Assembly (NCBI GenBank): GCA_016793445.1
Contig: JAEUME010000001.1
Coordinates: forward strand, 310,001 to 374,000
DNA from: Hyphomicrobium sp.
GTDB taxonomy: Bacteria; Pseudomonadota; Alphaproteobacteria; Rhizobiales; Hyphomicrobiaceae
Length of the DNA: 64,000 nt
Reading direction: 5' to 3'
The notes under the pieces are model-generated. The model had not been told where the DNA came from and ran no database searches. It worked only from the letters and a program-made list of their open reading frames with translations. This document shows, in pieces, positions 11,001 to 20,074 of this stretch. A program made the translations under genes and the position numbers. How positions within the stretch are numbered: position 1 is the stretch's first letter; each line of letters begins with the position of its first letter.

Positions 11001-11131
11001 TGTGCGCGGCGTCAAATGTCATATCCGCACCACGCGCTTACGCATCGCACGGCATTCAGCCAAATCCTCATCCGGACAAAATCCGTCGTTCTGTCCATGC
11101 GCTAATTATCGTGGGGCCGCCGGCTGCCGGC

Positions 11132-12412
11132 CTACTTGCCAAACCAGGATTCCCACAACTCGGCCGCGCGAGCGCTCCAAGTTTTAGGTGCGGGGGCCGG
11201 TGGGCTTGCGGCCTCTCCTTCCTTCGCGGCAGGCGGCTCGCCCGCAGGCGCCGCGGCGCTGGTCTCGGAGAGCGCCCCGGTCGCGGCGGCCGTGCCGCCA
11301 CTGCCGTGCGGCATCTCCGTCTGCCCGTGCGTCCCCGGCACCGTCTCAGCCTGGCCTTCTTCGGCTGGCGGCGGCGGGATGCCCTCAGGCTCGGCTGTTT
11401 CTGAGGTTGTTTCGCCCTGCGCGGGCGCCGGGGTCTCCTGATGCTCCGGAGCGGCCGCGTGTTGGGCGGAAGCGGCTGCTTCAGCGGGCGCAGCCTTTGC
11501 CCCAGCCGACTCCCGCGCGGCCTTCTCGGCCTCGGGGACGTCGCCTTCAACGGTCTTTACAATCGCGCTGACGGGGCGTTCTTGTCCGACTTGCGGCAGT
11601 CCCTTGGCGTCTTTTTCAATCGCCGCGTCATACTCCGCGACGGTCGTCCCGGCTGTCTTCGGCGTCAAATGCACAACCTTGTAGCCGCCCTGCTTGAGCG
11701 CGGCGAGCAAGAGCGGCACGGCCCTGGCCGTTTTCTTATGGATGTCGTGCATCAAGATGATGCCCTTGCCGTTCTTGGCCAGCTTGGTCATCACCGTTTT
11801 CACGATGCTTTCCGGCGACTGGATCTTGAAGTCCAGACTGTCGATGTCGGTTGAGAACATCGCAATGTTGCGCTTGCCCAGATACTCAAGTGACTCCTTG
11901 GTATCGATAAGCGTCGGATAACGGAAGAAAGGTGCAACGGGTCCTCCGACCGCACGGTGCACCGCAGAAATTCCGCGCTCGATCTCGTCCTTGCCCTCTT
12001 CGAAGGTCTTGAGCTTGGCAATTGCCTTGTGGCTCCAGGTATGCGTGCCGACGGTGTGTCCGGCGTGCGCGACCTCCCGGATGATTTCGGGATAGCCCAG
12101 CGCCATCTTGCCGATGGAGAAGAACGTCGCCTTCACGCACTGCTCGGCGAGTGCGGCGAGCACGGCTTCGGTCGAGTATTTCTGGGGACCATCGTCAAAT
12201 GTGAGCACGACCTCTTTGGGCTGGAGGAAATCGTTTGCCTTGTAGTGCTCGAAGCCAAATCCCGGACCGCCCGTGGTGTCGATCTGCACGGTGCGTGAAA
12301 CGCCCAGAGCATTCGGATGGGTACAAGGCGGCGCGGTTTGTGCAGTTGCCGCGGCCGATGAGTAGAAAGCGGCTATCACTGCCACGGCCGATGCCGTCGT
12401 ATACGACCTCAT
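11132..12412 (-). CDS. Secreted polysaccharide deacetylase with Ala/Pro/Glu-rich tail
   Basis: NodB-fold carbohydrate esterase 4 protein, 426 residues, probably deacetylating envelope or extracellular polysaccharide. A signal peptide ends at AAATAQ. The NodB motifs are LTFDDGP and HTWSH, with FFRYPTLID, and the C-terminal motif ILMHDIH. After residue ~270 there is a low-complexity tail of about 150 residues rich in Ala, Pro and Glu, ending ARAAELWESWFGK. The start at 12412 has GGAGG seven bases upstream. The tail may span peptidoglycan or anchor the enzyme; that is inference. Confidence 0.9.
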   Translation of the reverse strand: MRSYTTASAVAVIAAFYSSAAATAQTAPPCTHPNALGVSRTVQIDTTGGPGFGFEHYKANDFLQPKEVVLTFDDGPQKYSTEAVLAALAEQCVKATFFSIGKMALGYPEIIREVAHAGHTVGTHTWSHKAIAKLKTFEEGKDEIERGISAVHRAVGGPVAPFFRYPTLIDTKESLEYLGKRNIAMFSTDIDSLDFKIQSPESIVKTVMTKLAKNGKGIILMHDIHKKTARAVPLLLAALKQGGYKVVHLTPKTAGTTVAEYDAAIEKDAKGLPQVGQERPVSAIVKTVEGDVPEAEKAARESAGAKAAPAEAAASAQHAAAPEHQETPAPAQGETTSETAEPEGIPPPPAEEGQAETVPGTHGQTEMPHGSGGTAAATGALSETSAAAPAGEPPAAKEGEAASPPAPAPKTWSARAAELWESWFGK

Positions 12413-12673
12413 GCCTCGTCCTCCCAAAATCAAGTGATTCCCTCAAAGCCCTAAGGCGCATGTTGTCCTGCTTGGCGCGCAGAAACGCAACCCCGTCGGC
12501 GCGACAAGGTGCAACAATGCGAAAGACGCCACAGTCAAACGGGGTTCGCTCGCAGCGTCATGGCGAAGTATGTCGAATTTGCGCAGTGTTGCGGGCACCA
12601 CCGGTTGCAAGCGCCGGTCCTGCGATTCGCATTGCGCCCTGACAGAGGGCTTAGCGGGGCGGGAAGACGCGCA

Positions 12674-13003
12674 CTACTTCGGCGTTTCCACAACGATTTT
12701 GAACGACGCGAAGTATGCCGAGAGGTCCTCGATATCCTGATCCGATAGCGTTCCGGCGACCACGGTCATCTGCGCATTCTTGCGCTCGCCGCTTTTATAA
12801 TCGCGCAGAGCCTTGATCATGTAGATCGGATTTTGTCCGGCCAGATTGGGGGCCTCGGGAAGTGTCGCGATGCCGTTTGCGCCGTGACAAGCCGTGCACA
12901 TCAGAGCCTTCTTTTTGCCGGCGGCTGCATCGCCTGCGGCGCTGGCGGGACCCGCAACGCTTAGAGCTGCAAGTGAGACCGCAAGTATGACGTGCGTACG
13001 CAA
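12674..13003 (-). CDS. Small periplasmic cytochrome c
   Basis: Mono-haem class I cytochrome of 109 residues with a signal peptide (VILAVSLAALSVAGPASA), a haem site CTACHG, and a likely axial Met in NAQMTVVAGTL. The start is TTG at 13003 with GAGGAG upstream. It is the gene after a sorbosone-type quinoprotein dehydrogenase on the same strand, with a terminator in the 100-bp gap, so it is a plausible electron acceptor for that enzyme. It could also be a general redox carrier. Confidence 0.85.
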   Translation of the reverse strand: MRTHVILAVSLAALSVAGPASAAGDAAAGKKKALMCTACHGANGIATLPEAPNLAGQNPIYMIKALRDYKSGERKNAQMTVVAGTLSDQDIEDLSAYFASFKIVVETPK

Positions 13004-13051
13004 GCGTGGTGCTCCTCATTTAATGTGCTGATGACAGACCAATAGCCGGAC

Positions 13052-13089
13052 AAAAATCCGGGCCTGCACCTCGAGCGGTACAGGCCCGG
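13052..13089 (-). terminator. Terminator after sorbosone-type dehydrogenase
   Basis: CCGGGCCTG and CAGGCCCGG flank a 14-base loop; on the minus strand the stem is followed by ATTTTTG. Confidence 0.8.
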
Positions 13090-13104
13090 CAATGGCTTTC
13101 GTGC

Positions 13105-14367
13105 TTAGTTGCCGTAAGAGATCCGGTAGATCGCACCGACGAGGTCGTCGGAAACGAGCAGTGATCCGTCAGCCATCTGTGTCACGCTAACCGGCCGGCC
13201 GGCGTATTCGCCGGTATCCAGCAGCCAGCCATCGGCGAAGACTTCCGTCGGGCCGTTGGTGCCGTCCTCATTAATCGGCGTGAACATGATGCGTGCGCCG
13301 ACAGGGTTGGTCCGGTTCCACGAGCCATGCTGTGCGGAGAAGATGCCGCCCTTGTACTTCTTGGGGAACATCTTGCCGGTGTAGAACGTCAGGCCGAGGT
13401 CGGCGGCATGCGCGTCGTACTCGTGGGCCGGGGGCACAGCGTTAGCCGGCGGCTCGCTATCCTTGTATTCGTTGGTCCGCACCTTGCCGCCGCCATACCA
13501 GGGGAAGCCGAAGTTCTGGCCTGCGGCGGTCGCGTGGTTGAGTTCGCCGGGAGGAATTTCATCACCCATGCCATCGACCTGATTGTCGTTGAACCACGCC
13601 GTGCCATCCTTGGGGTTGAAATCCAAGCCGACGCTGTTGCGGATCCCGGTGGCGAAAACCTCACGGTTCTTGCCGTCGCGATCCATGCGCACGATGCCGC
13701 CGATACCCCACTTGTTGTAGAGTTCCAACTTCTCCTGCGCCGGCACGTTGAAGGGCTGCCCAAGCGTAATATAGAGCTTGTTGTCCGGCCCGATGCGGCA
13801 CACGCGAGCGGTGTGGTTGTAGCTCTCTTCCTCCGGCGGAATGAGCTCGCCCTGCTTCACGACGTTGAAGGCTGCGACGTCGGGCCCCTCATAGAAGAAC
13901 TCGGCTGCCGGGAACAGCAGAACGCGGTTCTGCTCGGCGATGTAGAGGAAGCCGTCCTTGGTGAAGCAGACGCCGTTGGGAATGTTGAAGTTGATCGAAG
14001 GAGCAAACTCCTTGACCTCATCGGCAACGCGGTCGCGGTTGCGATCGGTCACCGCATAGACCTTGTTCTTGCGTGTGCCCACGAACGTCACGACGCCCTG
14101 GGGACCCACAGCCATCTCGCGCGCATCCGGCACGACCGCATAGAGCGAGATCTTGAAGCCTGGCGGCAGCTTGACCTTCTTGAGGATGTTATTGATCGCC
14201 TTGGCGTTCTCACCCTTCTGTTCGACGGTGGGAATATCCATCGACGTGCCCGTGCTTTTAAATTCGCCAAGCTTTTCCAGATTGCCGGGCGGGTTCGTGT
14301 TCTGTGCCAGCGCGGGGCTGGCCAGAACCGCCACGGCAGCAACGCTGATCATGAGGCGCTTTAGCAT
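13105..14367 (-). CDS. PQQ-dependent sugar/sorbosone dehydrogenase family protein
   Basis: Exported beta-propeller quinoprotein of 420 residues, related to L-sorbosone and soluble aldose dehydrogenases. The signal peptide is MLKRLMISVAAVAVLASPALAQ. Propeller segments include NFNIPNGVCFTKDGFLYIAE, HTARVCRIGPDNKLYITLGQ, VFATGIRNSVGLDF and GIFSAQHGSWNR. The ATG has GGGAG upstream. Oxidation of an aldehyde or sugar with electrons passed to a cytochrome c is the family role; the cytochrome gene at 12674 fits that. The substrate cannot be told from sequence. Confidence 0.85.
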   Translation of the reverse strand: MLKRLMISVAAVAVLASPALAQNTNPPGNLEKLGEFKSTGTSMDIPTVEQKGENAKAINNILKKVKLPPGFKISLYAVVPDAREMAVGPQGVVTFVGTRKNKVYAVTDRNRDRVADEVKEFAPSINFNIPNGVCFTKDGFLYIAEQNRVLLFPAAEFFYEGPDVAAFNVVKQGELIPPEEESYNHTARVCRIGPDNKLYITLGQPFNVPAQEKLELYNKWGIGGIVRMDRDGKNREVFATGIRNSVGLDFNPKDGTAWFNDNQVDGMGDEIPPGELNHATAAGQNFGFPWYGGGKVRTNEYKDSEPPANAVPPAHEYDAHAADLGLTFYTGKMFPKKYKGGIFSAQHGSWNRTNPVGARIMFTPINEDGTNGPTEVFADGWLLDTGEYAGRPVSVTQMADGSLLVSDDLVGAIYRISYGN

Positions 14368-14759
14368 CGGATTTTCATCTCCCTGGATTTTCTCATTATT
14401 TGAGTACGCAAACTGACGTTCTTACGGGCCCTGGGCGGCTCCATCGCTTAAGCTTGCGCGAAGCGTGCGGGCACATCCGAGAATGTGTGCCTGCGGACGG
14501 GATCGCCCAAAGGTCGTAATCCCTCTTACCTCTCCGGCGGCCCGAGCATGTATTACCCGGATACCACTAAAGTTGAAATTTTGGAAAGTTGGTCAGTTTT
14601 TTTCACCAGACACGGATTTCCGCGTAACCGCCCAGAATCCAATGTGAATAGATCCTGCGGGCGCCTGAGATCGGCGCCCAGGGACCGCGCGGCTTGCGTT
14701 GCAGCGCACAAATATCGTAAATGGCGCCCGTTCTTCAGTTTGGATCGGAGTAAAGCGAT
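14368..14759. other. Intergenic gap, no feature found
   Basis: The 392-bp divergent region between the sorbosone-type dehydrogenase and the histidine-rich secreted protein must hold both promoters. I see no repeat, RNA motif or convincing ORF in it. Confidence 0.5.
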
Positions 14760-15077
14760 ATGACCAGCTTGATTTCACGAGGCCTCGTTCCCGCACTGAT
14801 CGCGGGCACCGCAGTGGCGGTGCTTCCGGCCGGCGCGGGCGCCGCCCCGATTGGTGCAGCTGCGAAGAATGTTTCGGCTCCTTCCGAGGTGGTCAAAGTT
14901 CACACCCGCAAGCACAAACATCATCGGCGCTACTACGAGCGCCATGTCGATGCACCGTTCACGCATGTCGAGACCGGCCGCCACACCGTTGTCGACGCCC
15001 CGTTCACGACGGTCTACGTCGGCCGTCACGGCCGTTATGTCCGCGCACCGTTTGTCAATCTTTGGATCCCGCGCTGA
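14760..15077 (+). CDS. Small secreted His/Arg-rich protein with APF repeats
   Basis: A 105-residue exported protein with signal peptide ending GAGAAP. The mature region has a basic cluster (KHKHHRRYYERH) and then three related units: VDAPFTHVETGRH, VDAPFTTVYVGRH and VRAPFVNLWIPR. The repeats suggest a small beta structure; the histidines could bind metal. GGAG lies nine bases before the ATG and a perfect terminator follows at 15161. No named family is recognised. Confidence 0.75.
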   Translation: MTSLISRGLVPALIAGTAVAVLPAGAGAAPIGAAAKNVSAPSEVVKVHTRKHKHHRRYYERHVDAPFTHVETGRHTVVDAPFTTVYVGRHGRYVRAPFVNLWIPR

Positions 15078-15160
15078 TCTGGCAAATGCTTGAGGGTTCG
15101 ATGCGGCCCGGGCATGAACGTCGATTATCTTGAGATACGGCCGGGTTGCCCCGGCAGGCG

Positions 15161-15194
15161 CAGGCCACAGCTTAGAAAAAGCTGTGGCCTGTTT
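15161..15194 (+). terminator. Terminator after the APF-repeat protein
   Basis: AGGCCACAGCTT and AAGCTGTGGCCT form a perfect 12-bp stem followed by GTTTGC. Confidence 0.8.
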
Positions 15195-15307
15195 GCTATT
15201 TGTCCCCCAGATACCGAAACAAGGTTCGACATTTCGACATAATGTGCTCTTACTGAAAAAACCGGATGCGGGCCAAAGTTAAAGTCAAGAGTTTTTGGGG
15301 GTTATAA

Positions 15308-15814
15308 ATGTTCAATCGCGTCTCGACGCCGGACCCAGCACGGACCACCGGCACGCTTTCCTCTGCACCGCAACCGAAAGCACCGCCACCGTTTGCGCAG
15401 CCCATGTCTCAGCCGCTGTCGCAGAACGGCGCGATGCCTGGGCAGGTGATCATGCGTGCGCCGGACGCACCGACCTCAGTCTTGGGGCCGGATATAACGA
15501 TTATTGGCCAGCAACTCGTCCTCAAAACCAAGGGCTCCCTGCTCATCGCCGGGCAGATCCAGGGTGACGTGCACGGTGAGAGCGTCACCGTCGGCGAAAG
15601 CGGCGCTGTGACAGGAACGATCACGGCGCGCACCATCGCTGTTCAGGGCGAGGTTCGTGGCGCGCTGAAAGGCTCGTCGGTCTTCCTCCATGCCACCTCC
15701 CGTGTCGACGGCGACATCGTCAAGCAGACGCTAGCCATCGCCGAAGGCGCGCAGTTCGACGGCAGCGTGCGCCGTGCGCGCGACGTGAGCGAAGTCACGC
15801 CTGACCTCGCCTGA
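15308..15814 (+). CDS. Bactofilin
   Basis: Polymer-forming cytoskeletal protein of 168 residues. A disordered Pro/Gln/Ala-rich N-terminus (about residues 1-55) leads into the beta-helical core with repeated six-residue turns: VLKTKGSLLIAGQIQGDVHG, SGAVTGTITARTIAVQGEV and HATSRVDGDIVKQTLAIAEG. Bactofilins position cell-wall enzymes, stalks or buds; in a budding, prosthecate relative such a role would be apt, but that is inference. It stands alone with a bidirectional terminator after it. Confidence 0.92.
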   Translation: MFNRVSTPDPARTTGTLSSAPQPKAPPPFAQPMSQPLSQNGAMPGQVIMRAPDAPTSVLGPDITIIGQQLVLKTKGSLLIAGQIQGDVHGESVTVGESGAVTGTITARTIAVQGEVRGALKGSSVFLHATSRVDGDIVKQTLAIAEGAQFDGSVRRARDVSEVTPDLA

Positions 15815-15878
15815 GCAAGCCATGGCTGGGAAAGCAGAGCCCAGCTTTCATTGATCGAAGCGTTTGCCATAAGGCCAT

Positions 15879-15908
15879 AAGAATGCCGGGTTCCAGCCCG
15901 GCATTCTT
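15879..15908. terminator. Bidirectional terminator between convergent genes
   Basis: AAGAATGCCGGG-TTCCAG-CCCGGCATTCTT is a perfect 12-bp stem with A and T at the ends on both strands, between bactofilin and the mutarotase. Confidence 0.8.
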
Positions 15909-15956
15909 GTCCTGCTTTCAGGCTATGCTCGCCTGGCCAAGCGTCTTCTCTCTTTG

Positions 15957-16862
15957 TCATCCCCGGTGCGCGCGAATGGCGAGCGACAGCGTGTGACGCG
16001 CGCCGGGCTCGAGCATGACGGCATCACGGCCCGCGTTCGCGGTTTCCACGCAAACCATCCGCCGGTAGCCGTCTTCGCCCATGTCGCCGAGGCGCACGGA
16101 CTTCTCAATCCAGGGGTTCCACACCACGGTTGAACGGCTGCCCGTCTTGGTGATCTCGATCACGCGGCCCTTCGCTCCATCGTGCACACAAACCCGATCC
16201 GCGGTGTCCTGGTAGATGCGATCGACCTCGCCATCGATTACGATTGGCCGTGAACTCTTGCCCACGCGACCGGCCTGCAATTGGTCGATATATGGGCTCC
16301 CCTCCAATCCTTCGACGCGCACCTCCGCAATGTCGCCGACGCGGAGGTACGTGTGCAGCGCCTGCGTGAGCGAGAAAGGCGCAACGCCGGTATTGCGCGT
16401 CGTCAAGGCGACGCGCAGCGTTTCGCCCAGTGTGACCTCGATCTGCAAAGCAGCCTTATGCGGCCACAACGCTTCGAGCCTCGCATCGAAATCTTCGAAA
16501 GCGAGCGCGATGCGCGCTTCATCGCCATCGCCCGCCACCTCTGTGACCGACCAGTTGCGGGCGCGCACGAAGCCGTGCGCGGGCTTGGAGGCCTCATGCG
16601 GGTGCGGGCCAAACCAGGGCCAGCACACTGGGATGCCACCCCGCACGGCCTTGCCCGCCCCCAGCCGCGCAAGGGGCGACAGCCAGAGCACCTCTCCCAG
16701 TCCGCCGGGGACGAACGAAAGGACCTGCGCGCCTTGCAAAGCGACCACGGCCGTATGGTCTGCCACGCGCAAGTTGGCCACGCACCCGCCCGGCCGCTCC
16801 GTAAACCGCACCGCATCGCCTGCTGCGAAACGAGCGTTCAGCTTGTCCGCATCACCCGCCAT
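15957..16862 (-). CDS. D-hexose-6-phosphate mutarotase (YeaD-type)
   Basis: Galactose-mutarotase-fold enzyme that interconverts anomers of hexose-6-phosphates. It shows VLWLSPLARLGAGKAVRGGIPVCWPWFGPH, KPAHGFVRARNW, and the C-terminal VVWNPWIEKS with MVCVETANA, all family signatures. Length is 301 residues. I use the ATG at 16862 because LNARFAAGDAVRF is the usual N-terminus; the GTG at 16898 would overlap the upstream gene. It probably shares a transcript with the small secreted protein at 16888. Confidence 0.88.
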   Translation of the reverse strand: MAGDADKLNARFAAGDAVRFTERPGGCVANLRVADHTAVVALQGAQVLSFVPGGLGEVLWLSPLARLGAGKAVRGGIPVCWPWFGPHPHEASKPAHGFVRARNWSVTEVAGDGDEARIALAFEDFDARLEALWPHKAALQIEVTLGETLRVALTTRNTGVAPFSLTQALHTYLRVGDIAEVRVEGLEGSPYIDQLQAGRVGKSSRPIVIDGEVDRIYQDTADRVCVHDGAKGRVIEITKTGSRSTVVWNPWIEKSVRLGDMGEDGYRRMVCVETANAGRDAVMLEPGARHTLSLAIRAHRG

Positions 16863-16887
16863 CAATTCCCGCGCTTTAAGACCGCCC

Positions 16888-17202
16888 TCAGAACGCACGC
16901 CCGCGCGATCTCGGGCTCTCGTTCATGCAGTATTCCGAGACGCGAATGTCCGCGCCGACAAGCCGGCAGACCTCACGTTTGTAATTGGGATTGTTGCGAA
17001 TCCGTGCCGCCGGCGCACGCATTCCATACTCACGCGCGACCTTGGCCAACAGTTCGTCCTGGCAATAGGGCGTCGCAATCATGCTTCCCGCCACGTTCTG
17101 GAACCCGTCTTTGCATACGATGCGCGCGTGCGCGGGGGCGATGAGCGAACCAAGGCAGACCAACGCTGCGGCCGCCGCCAGAGGTTTTGAGGACAGAGCC
17201 AT
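16888..17202 (-). CDS. Small secreted cysteine-containing protein
   Basis: A 104-residue exported protein: signal peptide through LIAPAHA, then RIVCKDGFQNVAGSMIATPYCQDELLAKVAREYG, a PNYKREVCRLVG segment and ISEYC-like end. Four cysteines could form two disulphides in the periplasm. CAAGGAG lies before the ATG. The family is a conserved hypothetical type with no function that I can name. The downstream mutarotase gene follows within 25 bases. Confidence 0.75.
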   Translation of the reverse strand: MALSSKPLAAAAALVCLGSLIAPAHARIVCKDGFQNVAGSMIATPYCQDELLAKVAREYGMRAPAARIRNNPNYKREVCRLVGADIRVSEYCMNESPRSRGRAF

Positions 17203-17394
17203 CGATACTTCTCCTTGGGGCAGATCCTAAGGGGCAGACACCATCTTCAACCGGGGACCGTGTTGCCCCGGCCGGGCGGGCGTCTGGGAACCAAACCTTA
17301 CAATACACGATCTTTGCCGGGCGATCTCTCGCGCAAACCCCGGTGCAAGGCTATAGAACGCCTGCCACTGACATCAATCCGGCAGGGAAGACAC

Positions 17395-18366
17395 ATGATT
17401 ACGGTCTATGACGTCGCCGGCAAGTGCCTGGCCCGAAACCAAGGCAGTGTTTCCATCACGGACAGCACTGTCTGGATTGACCTTCTCAATCCGACGGCGG
17501 ACGAAGAGGCGACGATCGAGCAGGCAACCGGCGTCGATGTTCCCACCCGCGAGGAGATGCGCGAGATTGAGGTCTCAAACCGCTTCTATACCGAGGGCGG
17601 CGCCTACTTCATGACAGCCCTGCTGATGCGGGCGGTCGATCAGGATACGCCAGCGCTCGACAACGTGACTTTCATTCTGACCGGCAAGCGCCTCATCACC
17701 GTGCGCTATAGCACCCCGCGTTCGTTCAACATCTTTGCCGAGAAGGCCTGCCGCGGCGAGCCCTCATGCAGTAACGGGTCGCAAGTTCTGATTGGACTCA
17801 TCGAATTGCTCGTGCAGCGCCAAGCCGACCACATCGAGCGCATTCAGGACGAAGTGGAGGGGCTGGCGTCCGGCATCTTCGGAAAGAAGGACGATAGCAA
17901 GACGCAAGGCCGCCGCCTCGACGTCATGCTGCGCACGGTCGGCAAGACGGGACACTTGAACTCGCGCGCATTGGAATCGGCGGTCTCCCTCCATCGCACC
18001 CTGCACTACTTCGCCGAGGCCGCCAAAGCCAATGGCGTCGATGCCGCCTTGCACGGCCGTATCGACAGCGCCGCGCGCGACATGGGTTCGCTCGCCGACC
18101 ATCTCAAGGCGCTCTCTGGACGTATCGCTTTCCTGCTCGATGCCACCCTCGGCATGATCTCCAACGAGCAAAACCAGATCATCAAGCTTTTTTCGGTGAT
18201 GGCGGTCATGCTGATGCCGCCGACGCTGGTCGCTTCCGTCTACGGCATGAACTTCAAGCACATGCCGGAACTCGACTGGCTCTTGGGCTATCCCCTAGCG
18301 CTCATTTTGATGTTCGTATCCGCGCTCGTGCCCTTCCTCTATTTCCGCCGAAAGGGCTGGCTGTAA
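17395..18366 (+). CDS. corA: CorA-type magnesium/divalent cation transporter
   Basis: Pentameric inner-membrane Mg2+ channel subunit of 323 residues. The cytosolic domain is followed by a long helix and two C-terminal membrane helices with the signature YGMNFKHMPELDW, ending in FRRKGWL. The true start is the ATG at 17395 (MITVYDVAGKC); an open frame upstream lacks family similarity. No M-box or other cation riboswitch is visible in the 190-bp leader. It could carry Co2+ or Ni2+ as well as Mg2+. Confidence 0.95.
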   Translation: MITVYDVAGKCLARNQGSVSITDSTVWIDLLNPTADEEATIEQATGVDVPTREEMREIEVSNRFYTEGGAYFMTALLMRAVDQDTPALDNVTFILTGKRLITVRYSTPRSFNIFAEKACRGEPSCSNGSQVLIGLIELLVQRQADHIERIQDEVEGLASGIFGKKDDSKTQGRRLDVMLRTVGKTGHLNSRALESAVSLHRTLHYFAEAAKANGVDAALHGRIDSAARDMGSLADHLKALSGRIAFLLDATLGMISNEQNQIIKLFSVMAVMLMPPTLVASVYGMNFKHMPELDWLLGYPLALILMFVSALVPFLYFRRKGWL

Positions 18367-18389
18367 CCGCTCTGCCGTCACGTCCCGGG

Positions 18390-19829
18390 CTAAACGCTGC
18401 CTGAAAGGAATGCGGCGGCAAGCGACAGCGCGGCGCACATGGCAAGCGTCGCCACCATGCCAAGACGGAGCTTGAACAAGGCAATCCCAGCCATCACCGC
18501 AAGCGCGGCCGCCGTCCAATTTATGCTTGCAAGATCGGGCGCGGAAAATCGCAGTGGCCCGGCGGTGACTTCTGGCACCTCCTTGAATATCACGTGCAGC
18601 GCAAACCACACTGACAGGTTGAGAATGACTCCCACGACTGCCGCCGTGACCGCAGACAGGGCACCCGCGAGGCGTGGCAGTCCGGCGATTTGCCCGATAT
18701 AGGGGGCCCCCGTGAATATCCACAAAAAGCTCGGCGCAAACGTCGCCCAAAGCGTAACGAATGCGCCCAGAAGCCCGTAAAGCACCGGATTCCCGCCGCC
18801 ATGGCGGTAGGCGGCGATAAAGCCCACAAACTCGGTGACCAGGATAAGGGGCCCCGGTGTCGTCTCCGCCAAGCCGAGGCCATCCAGCATCTCACCCGGG
18901 CTAAGCCAGCCGTAGAGCTGCACCGCATCCTGCGCCATATAGGCCAGCACCGCATAAGCCCCGCCAAATGTCACGGCGGCAAGCATGGAGAAGAACAACG
19001 CCAGCTTTGCCAGGACGTGGTCCCTGCCGAACACCCACCCCACCGCCAGCAGGGGCACGATCCACACGGCAAGCCAGGTTGCAAACGTGCGCAGCGTCTG
19101 CCCCAACGGAACGGAGGCGGCACGCGGATGCGCGATCGCCTCTTGGATGCGCGCCTCGCTGACGCGCATGAAGCCGATCATGCCCGCAACCAGCACGATC
19201 AGAGGAAACGGCGCCTTGAAAAAATAGATCGCGACAAACGCGCTGGCGGCGATGAGCCACTCGGTCCTATCCTGGAGCGAGCGGCGCGCGATCCGCAGCA
19301 GCGCCTCGATGACGATGGCGAGCACCGCAGCCTTGATGCCAAGAAAGGCCGCCGCCACCGACGGCATCGCGCCATACACTGCATAGAGCAGCGAGAGTGC
19401 CGCGATGACGATCGCGCCCGGCAACACGAACAACATTCCTGCGATCAGGCCGCCTCGAATGCCCAGCAGCCGCCAACCCGAATAAGTTGCGAGTTGCATC
19501 GCCTCCGGACCAGGAAGCAGCGTGCAGAAATTCAAGGCCAGCAAAAAAGTGCGCTCGTCGAGCCAGCGCTTCTTCTCCACCAGCACCTTGTGCATCATCG
19601 CGATCTGACCCGCGGGTCCGCCAAACGACAACAGGCCGATCAAGCCGAATGTGCCCACCGCCTCGCCGAGGGGCACCTCGGGAGTTCTGTCGGCGTGTGA
19701 ATTCGCCTCGTCAAACCCAGCCAAAGCGGACCCTTTCGACCATCCCGGACCACTCACCACCTGCGTCGCGCCGTCGCGCATATGCCCATGGCGCGATTTT
19801 TTCCTCAAGGTCCCCAATGTTATGCTCAT
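18390..19829 (-). CDS. chrA: Chromate transporter ChrA, two-domain form
   Basis: Inner-membrane efflux protein of the CHR superfamily, 479 residues, with two homologous halves. The first half has FGLIGLLSFGGPAGQIAMMH and NFCTLLPGPEAMQLATYSG; the second has AVTFGGAYAVLAYMAQDAV and GLAETTPGPLILVTEFVGF. Both PGPxA/PGP motifs are present. The first ~50 residues are a polar extension; a start at 19781 is also possible. It is convergent with corA and has no chrB regulator next to it. Confidence 0.93.
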   Translation of the reverse strand: MSITLGTLRKKSRHGHMRDGATQVVSGPGWSKGSALAGFDEANSHADRTPEVPLGEAVGTFGLIGLLSFGGPAGQIAMMHKVLVEKKRWLDERTFLLALNFCTLLPGPEAMQLATYSGWRLLGIRGGLIAGMLFVLPGAIVIAALSLLYAVYGAMPSVAAAFLGIKAAVLAIVIEALLRIARRSLQDRTEWLIAASAFVAIYFFKAPFPLIVLVAGMIGFMRVSEARIQEAIAHPRAASVPLGQTLRTFATWLAVWIVPLLAVGWVFGRDHVLAKLALFFSMLAAVTFGGAYAVLAYMAQDAVQLYGWLSPGEMLDGLGLAETTPGPLILVTEFVGFIAAYRHGGGNPVLYGLLGAFVTLWATFAPSFLWIFTGAPYIGQIAGLPRLAGALSAVTAAVVGVILNLSVWFALHVIFKEVPEVTAGPLRFSAPDLASINWTAAALAVMAGIALFKLRLGMVATLAMCAALSLAAAFLSGSV

Positions 19830-20074
19830 TAACTAAATATCTGCGACGCGAATTACCGATTGACCGCCATCGGTGCTTTGAGCTTTTGCCGCCTAAGAAG
19901 CGGGCGCTCGCCCGTTTCCAACCGGCGGCAACGAGGGACTGCACTTTTTAGACGTCTCAAACGTTAACCGAATGACGGCCCGAACAGCGGGCAGGCGGAT
20001 AACGCAGAGGCATCGCAAGCCCGCAAGCGCAATGGATGTCCGCGCTGCCGCTTTTAAACATGAGGAGTTCAGTC

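Noticed and set aside
18690..19700. Plus-strand frame opposite chrA
   Set aside because: Highly polar shadow of a membrane protein; ChrA motifs are clear on the minus strand.
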